From an uncultured Armatimonadota bacterium (lineage in GTDB: Bacteria; Armatimonadota; Armatimonadia; Armatimonadales; Armatimonadaceae), in contig CAIYBQ010000253.1 in the NCBI GenBank assembly GCA_903924445.1, positions 1-18,313 on the forward strand: 18,313 bases of DNA, in the 5' to 3' direction. Numbering within the stretch: the stretch's first letter is position 1; each line of letters starts with the position of its first letter. The translations under genes and the position numbers were made by a program. Positions 15,517-18,313 of this stretch are shown piece after piece. The notes below the pieces were generated by a model. That model had not been told where the DNA came from. It saw only the letters and a program-made list of their open reading frames with translations, and made no database searches.

Positions 15517-16788
15517 TCAGCGGGACACCAGCATCAAGACGCGCGAAATATAGCGCTCACTCACACCAAGATTTGCATCGATGAGGGCGCGGGCGCGGGC
15601 ACCAAGCGCATCCTGTTCCGATTTTGGATGCGACAGAAACGCCTCGATATGCTTACGGAACGCTGCCGGGCTGGCTACTTCGGTCGCGACGCCACTGCGC
15701 AGCGCGAGGTTTGCGATGTCCTTTTGGTTGTCCATGTGTGGGCCAAAGCAGCACGTGATGCCCTGTGCGAGGGGTTGGAAGACAGACTGCCCTCCCCACG
15801 GTACTAGGCTTCCGCCGATGAACGCAATATCCGCGGCCGCATACGCGGTCGCAAGCTCCCCAAATGTATCAAGGACAAGCAGCCAGCCTGTCTCGCCTTT
15901 GCTGCGGCGTGCCGCATCCGGGCAGAGCTCGAGAATCGCATCCACACGTTCGATATGCCGCTGGGCGATGATGATGTGAAGGTTTGGAATATGGGTTCGA
16001 AGAGCTATGCACTCGGGCAGAAGCTGGGCTTCCTCCCCAGGTCCCCCCGTGCGATCTTCACGTGTTGAGCCGAGGATCACAACGGGCGCATCGGCGGGGA
16101 TGCCATACGTAGCCCGCAGCGCAAGCCGTTCGGCGTGGGTCAAGGGAACGGATGACTCATCGAACTTGGTGTTACCGACAACGCTGATTTTGGATGGCGC
16201 AGCACCGAGGCGGCGTGCCCGGTCGGCATCTTCGGGGGATTGCATGAGCCAAAGATCAACGCCATTGATGGCGGGTGAGAGCAGCTGGCGGAAGCGCAGC
16301 CAGCTCGTGAGTTTGGCATCTGAGAAGCGTCCATTGATGACCGCAACGGGCGTGCCCATCCGCTTTGCGGTGCCGATAAAGCCCGGCCAGAGCTCGGCCT
16401 CCATCAGGATGATGAGCGTCGGGTGGATGGTCTTGAGTGCTTTTGCTGTGCACCATGGAAAGTCGATCGGAAACTGAATGACCTGATCGACGCCTGGAAC
16501 CTTAGATGCGACATCCCGGCCAGTGAGCGTTGTGGTGCTGAGGACAATCCATGCATCGGGGCGGGCTATGCGGAGCTCACGGATGATGGGTTTTGCGGCA
16601 ACGGTTTCGCCGACGCTGACGGCGTGAACCCAGTAGACATCCCGGCCGGAGGGTGGCGTTTCGAGCCGTGTGCCAAAGCGTTCGCCGGCGAGTGCGCGGC
16701 TTTCCTTGCCTTGCCGGATGCGTCGGAGGTAGCCAAGCATGATGATGGGCGAGAGCAGGGTGATGAGGACGGAGTACAGCAGAAACAT
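15517..16788 (-). CDS. waaA: 3-deoxy-D-manno-octulosonic acid (Kdo) transferase
   Basis: The 423-residue protein matches WaaA/KdtA, a GT-B glycosyltransferase on the inner face of the inner membrane that adds Kdo from CMP-Kdo to lipid IVA. It has an N-terminal membrane anchor (about 3-20), WVHAVSVGET (53-62) with the putative catalytic Glu61, TGRDVA, a conserved MEAELWPG, INGRFSDAK and VVGNTKFD; the C-terminal half holds ILGSTRE and the nucleotide-binding FIGGSLVPWGGQ. TAGACT lies 12 nt before the ATG at 16788, so the leader would be only about 5 nt. It lies downstream of tsaD, separated by ~220 bp containing a tsaD fossil, and upstream of lpxK. Confidence 0.95.
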   Translation of the reverse strand: MFLLYSVLITLLSPIIMLGYLRRIRQGKESRALAGERFGTRLETPPSGRDVYWVHAVSVGETVAAKPIIRELRIARPDAWIVLSTTTLTGRDVASKVPGVDQVIQFPIDFPWCTAKALKTIHPTLIILMEAELWPGFIGTAKRMGTPVAVINGRFSDAKLTSWLRFRQLLSPAINGVDLWLMQSPEDADRARRLGAAPSKISVVGNTKFDESSVPLTHAERLALRATYGIPADAPVVILGSTREDRTGGPGEEAQLLPECIALRTHIPNLHIIIAQRHIERVDAILELCPDAARRSKGETGWLLVLDTFGELATAYAAADIAFIGGSLVPWGGQSVFQPLAQGITCCFGPHMDNQKDIANLALRSGVATEVASPAAFRKHIEAFLSHPKSEQDALGARARALIDANLGVSERYISRVLMLVSR

Positions 16789-16800
16789 TTTGGCGGCTTT

Positions 16801-16831
16801 AGTCTAGCGTGCATGCGCGGGCTATGCCCAA
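16801..16831 (-). promoter_or_regulatory. Putative waaA promoter
   Basis: On the minus strand TTGGGC (16826-16831) and TAGACT (16801-16806) are 19 bp apart. The start of transcription would fall about 5 nt before the waaA ATG, so the mRNA would be nearly leaderless. Confidence 0.35.
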
Positions 16832-16854
16832 GTGTGTGTTTTTTACAATGGGAA

Positions 16855-16944
16855 TTACGACTGGTGTGCGGTGCTCTCCCCTTCGTGGCTCGACAGCGGC
16901 TCGCTTGGGATAACCGCAAAGTCCAAACTAGGAACTGGGCGGTG
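16855..16944 (-). pseudogene. Fossil 3' end of a diverged tsaD
   Basis: Read on the minus strand from 16944, the frame gives HRPVPSLDFAVIPSEPLSSH, then EGESTAHQS and TAA (16855-16857). The first 20 residues align without gaps to the true TsaD end HRAIPGLDFAVIPSEPLSSH (17019-17078): 17 of 20 residues identical but 14 of 60 bases different. Eight of the eleven changed codons are synonymous. There is no start or other tsaD sequence upstream of it. It lies 134 bp beyond the matching part of the living gene. Confidence 0.85.
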
Positions 16945-17009
16945 CACTGGATTGCTTGGGAAAGAAAAAAGAATTTCTCTCTCCAAAACACAGAGCCTCT
17001 TCGAAAGTC

Positions 17010-18011
17010 CTAAATGCCATGACTCGACAGCGGCTCGCTTGGTATGACTGCAAAGTCAAGCCCGGGAATCGCTCGGTGCATAAAGTGATACGACGCCGTC
17101 GTTGCAATCATCGCAGCATTGTCCGTGCACAAACTCGGTGGAGGAATGTAACAGCGCATCCCCCGCCTGCTGCACGCATCTTCCATGGCTACCTTAAGCG
17201 CTGCATTCGCTGCAACGCCGCCGGCCAGCACAACCGTGGTACGTCCGCACTCCTTGGCAGCAGCAATCGTCTTACGCACTAGGACATCCACGACGGCAGC
17301 CTGAAAGGATGCCGCGACATCTGGGACCGGCGGGCAATCCGGCTTTGCCAAGGCATACTTCACGGATGTCTTCAACCCAGAAAATGAAAATGCATGCGTC
17401 CCGGGCATCAATGCGCGTGGAAATGCAATCGCCTTGGGATCACCACTTTTTGCCGCTTCCTGAATACTGGGTCCGCCCGGATACGGCAAGCCCATTAAGC
17501 GTGCACATTTATCAAATGCCTCGCCAGCAGCGTCATCCCGTGTCCGCCCAAGCAAGCGGTAAACGCCGTGGCTCTCGACATCGAACAAATCCGTATGCCC
17601 ACCCGACACCACGAGTGCGGTCGCGGGAAACTCCATTTCCGGATGGGTGATGAAGTTGGCGTACAAATGCGCCTCGATATGGTGAACCGGGATGACAGGA
17701 ATCCCGAGGGCCTGTCCGAGGGCTTTGGCGGATGTCACTCCGACGAGCAGAGCACCGAGGAGGCCGGGGCGGTTTGTGACGCCAATCGCCGTGATGTCCT
17801 GAAGCGTTAGATTTGCCTCCGACAACGCCTGTCGGATGACGGGAATCAGCAGCTCAACATGGCGCCTAGATGCAAGCTCGGGCACAACGCCGCCATAGCT
17901 TGCATGCTCCTCCATTTGACTTGCAACAACCGTACACAGCAGCTTGCGGCCATCCTGCACAATTGCACACGCCGTCTCATCACAGCTGGTTTCAATACCG
18001 AGGACAATCAT
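17010..18011 (-). CDS. tsaD: tRNA N6-adenosine threonylcarbamoyltransferase
   Basis: The 333-residue protein is TsaD (Kae1/YgjD), which with TsaB/TsaE transfers threonylcarbamoyl from TC-AMP to A37 of ANN-decoding tRNAs. It has MIVLGIETSCDETACAIV at the N-terminus (ASKHA phosphate-binding loop), GGVVPELASRRHVE, the metal-binding HHIEAH (110-115), VSGGHTDL and the C-terminal CTDNAAMIA with Asp297. Length is normal. Its ATG overlaps the TGA of the upstream BsuPI-domain gene (ATGA), so the two are translationally coupled. Downstream lie a fossil tsaD tail and then waaA. The last codons differ from the fossil mostly at third positions. Confidence 0.97.
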   Translation of the reverse strand: MIVLGIETSCDETACAIVQDGRKLLCTVVASQMEEHASYGGVVPELASRRHVELLIPVIRQALSEANLTLQDITAIGVTNRPGLLGALLVGVTSAKALGQALGIPVIPVHHIEAHLYANFITHPEMEFPATALVVSGGHTDLFDVESHGVYRLLGRTRDDAAGEAFDKCARLMGLPYPGGPSIQEAAKSGDPKAIAFPRALMPGTHAFSFSGLKTSVKYALAKPDCPPVPDVAASFQAAVVDVLVRKTIAAAKECGRTTVVLAGGVAANAALKVAMEDACSRRGMRCYIPPPSLCTDNAAMIATTASYHFMHRAIPGLDFAVIPSEPLSSHGI

Positions 18012-18313
18012 GGCATCACACGCACGTTAGCAGTCTTCACACTGATGGTTTCAAGGCCGGTTGCCATCGACCAAATCCGCACGGTATACGCACCGCGTGG
18101 CAAGTCCGCAGGCAGCTGCGCGTTCATCGTCCAGGTCTTGGATGCACCAGGTTCAAGGCGCTCTGCCGCAAGTGCCATGGTAAACATCATGCCTTTGGAC
18201 CAGTGAAAAACAACTTTTCCACCGCTGGCGATGAGCTGCATGTCAACACGGCCGCCATTCCTAAAGCGCAAAACTTCGGCGGCTTTGCCATCGTTTTTAG
18301 CCGTCAGAGAAAG
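18008..18313 (-). CDS. BsuPI-domain (intracellular proteinase inhibitor-like) protein, 5' partial
   Basis: The frame is open to the right edge of the window, so the N-terminus is missing. The visible 101 residues read LSLTAKNDGKAAEVLRFRNG near the edge, then KVVFHWSKGMMF and LEPGASKTWTM, ending GAYTVRIWS...VRVMP. This is the beta-sandwich pattern of the BsuPI family (N-x-G-K-x-x-x-L-x-F, W-x-W-S-x-G-x-x-F, L-x-P-G-x-S). The founding member inhibits the intracellular proteinase of Bacillus subtilis; most relatives have no known function. The usual Tyr-Asp in the 'G..YDF' stretch is replaced by VDM. The stop overlaps the tsaD start, so the gene is in the same operon. Confidence 0.65.
   Translation of the reverse strand, partial: LSLTAKNDGKAAEVLRFRNGGRVDMQLIASGGKVVFHWSKGMMFTMALAAERLEPGASKTWTMNAQLPADLPRGAYTVRIWSMATGLETISVKTANVRVMP

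Noticed and set aside
16961..16981. A/T-rich run after tsaD as an intrinsic terminator
   Set aside because: There is a T-rich tract on the minus strand but no clean stem before it.
18008..18271. TTG at 18271 as the true start of the BsuPI-domain gene
   Set aside because: The frame continues to the window edge and the residues before the TTG complete the first strand of the BsuPI domain.

Overview
The window comes from a Gram-negative bacterium of medium-high GC content. It carries lipid A/LPS genes (lpxK, waaA) and a Mur-ligase of the Mpl type, together with the PSCyt/DUF1549/DUF1553 plus DUF1501 protein pair. That pair is typical of Planctomycetota, Verrucomicrobiota and Armatimonadota. Several genes have a TANNNT -10 box only 7-8 nt before the start codon, which points to frequent leaderless transcription. 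I lean towards Armatimonadota or a related lineage, but this is inference from gene content; no rRNA gene is present.

Layout, left to right. (1) A 5'-truncated TPR/membrane/propeller-like protein on + (to 1714) meets, stop over stop, a minus-strand cluster: PSCyt-domain cytochrome-like protein (7415 to 4536), DUF1501 Tat protein (4191 to 2734) and a serine hydrolase of the beta-lactamase fold (2730 to 1711). (2) A 488-bp intergenic region with divergent promoters, a duplicated 73-bp block and possible gene scraps leads to an mpl-like ligase on + (7904-9337). This converges on argS (minus, 11127 to 9391). (3) A stress-type module on +: ECF sigma factor, zinc-finger anti-sigma factor and a DegP/HtrA protease with two PDZ domains (11353-14066), with an ECF-like promoter in front. 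(4) A minus-strand group: partial BsuPI-domain protein, tsaD, waaA, lpxK (18313 to 14329).

How genes work together. The sigma/anti-sigma/protease set looks like an envelope-stress circuit. waaA and lpxK both act in the Kdo-lipid A pathway. mpl recycles or assembles peptidoglycan peptides. PSCyt and DUF1501 proteins are exported partners of unknown exact role.

The most unusual feature is a repeated pattern at gene ends. The 3' tails of tsaD, of degP (with its terminator) and of the PSCyt gene are each present again as orphan copies just downstream. In tsaD and degP the orphan copies differ from the real gene mainly or only at synonymous positions, so they are fossils of sequences that evolved as coding DNA. 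They could be displaced tails of older or foreign alleles left by recombination, or scars of elements that insert at gene 3' ends. This is the best candidate in the window for something not described.
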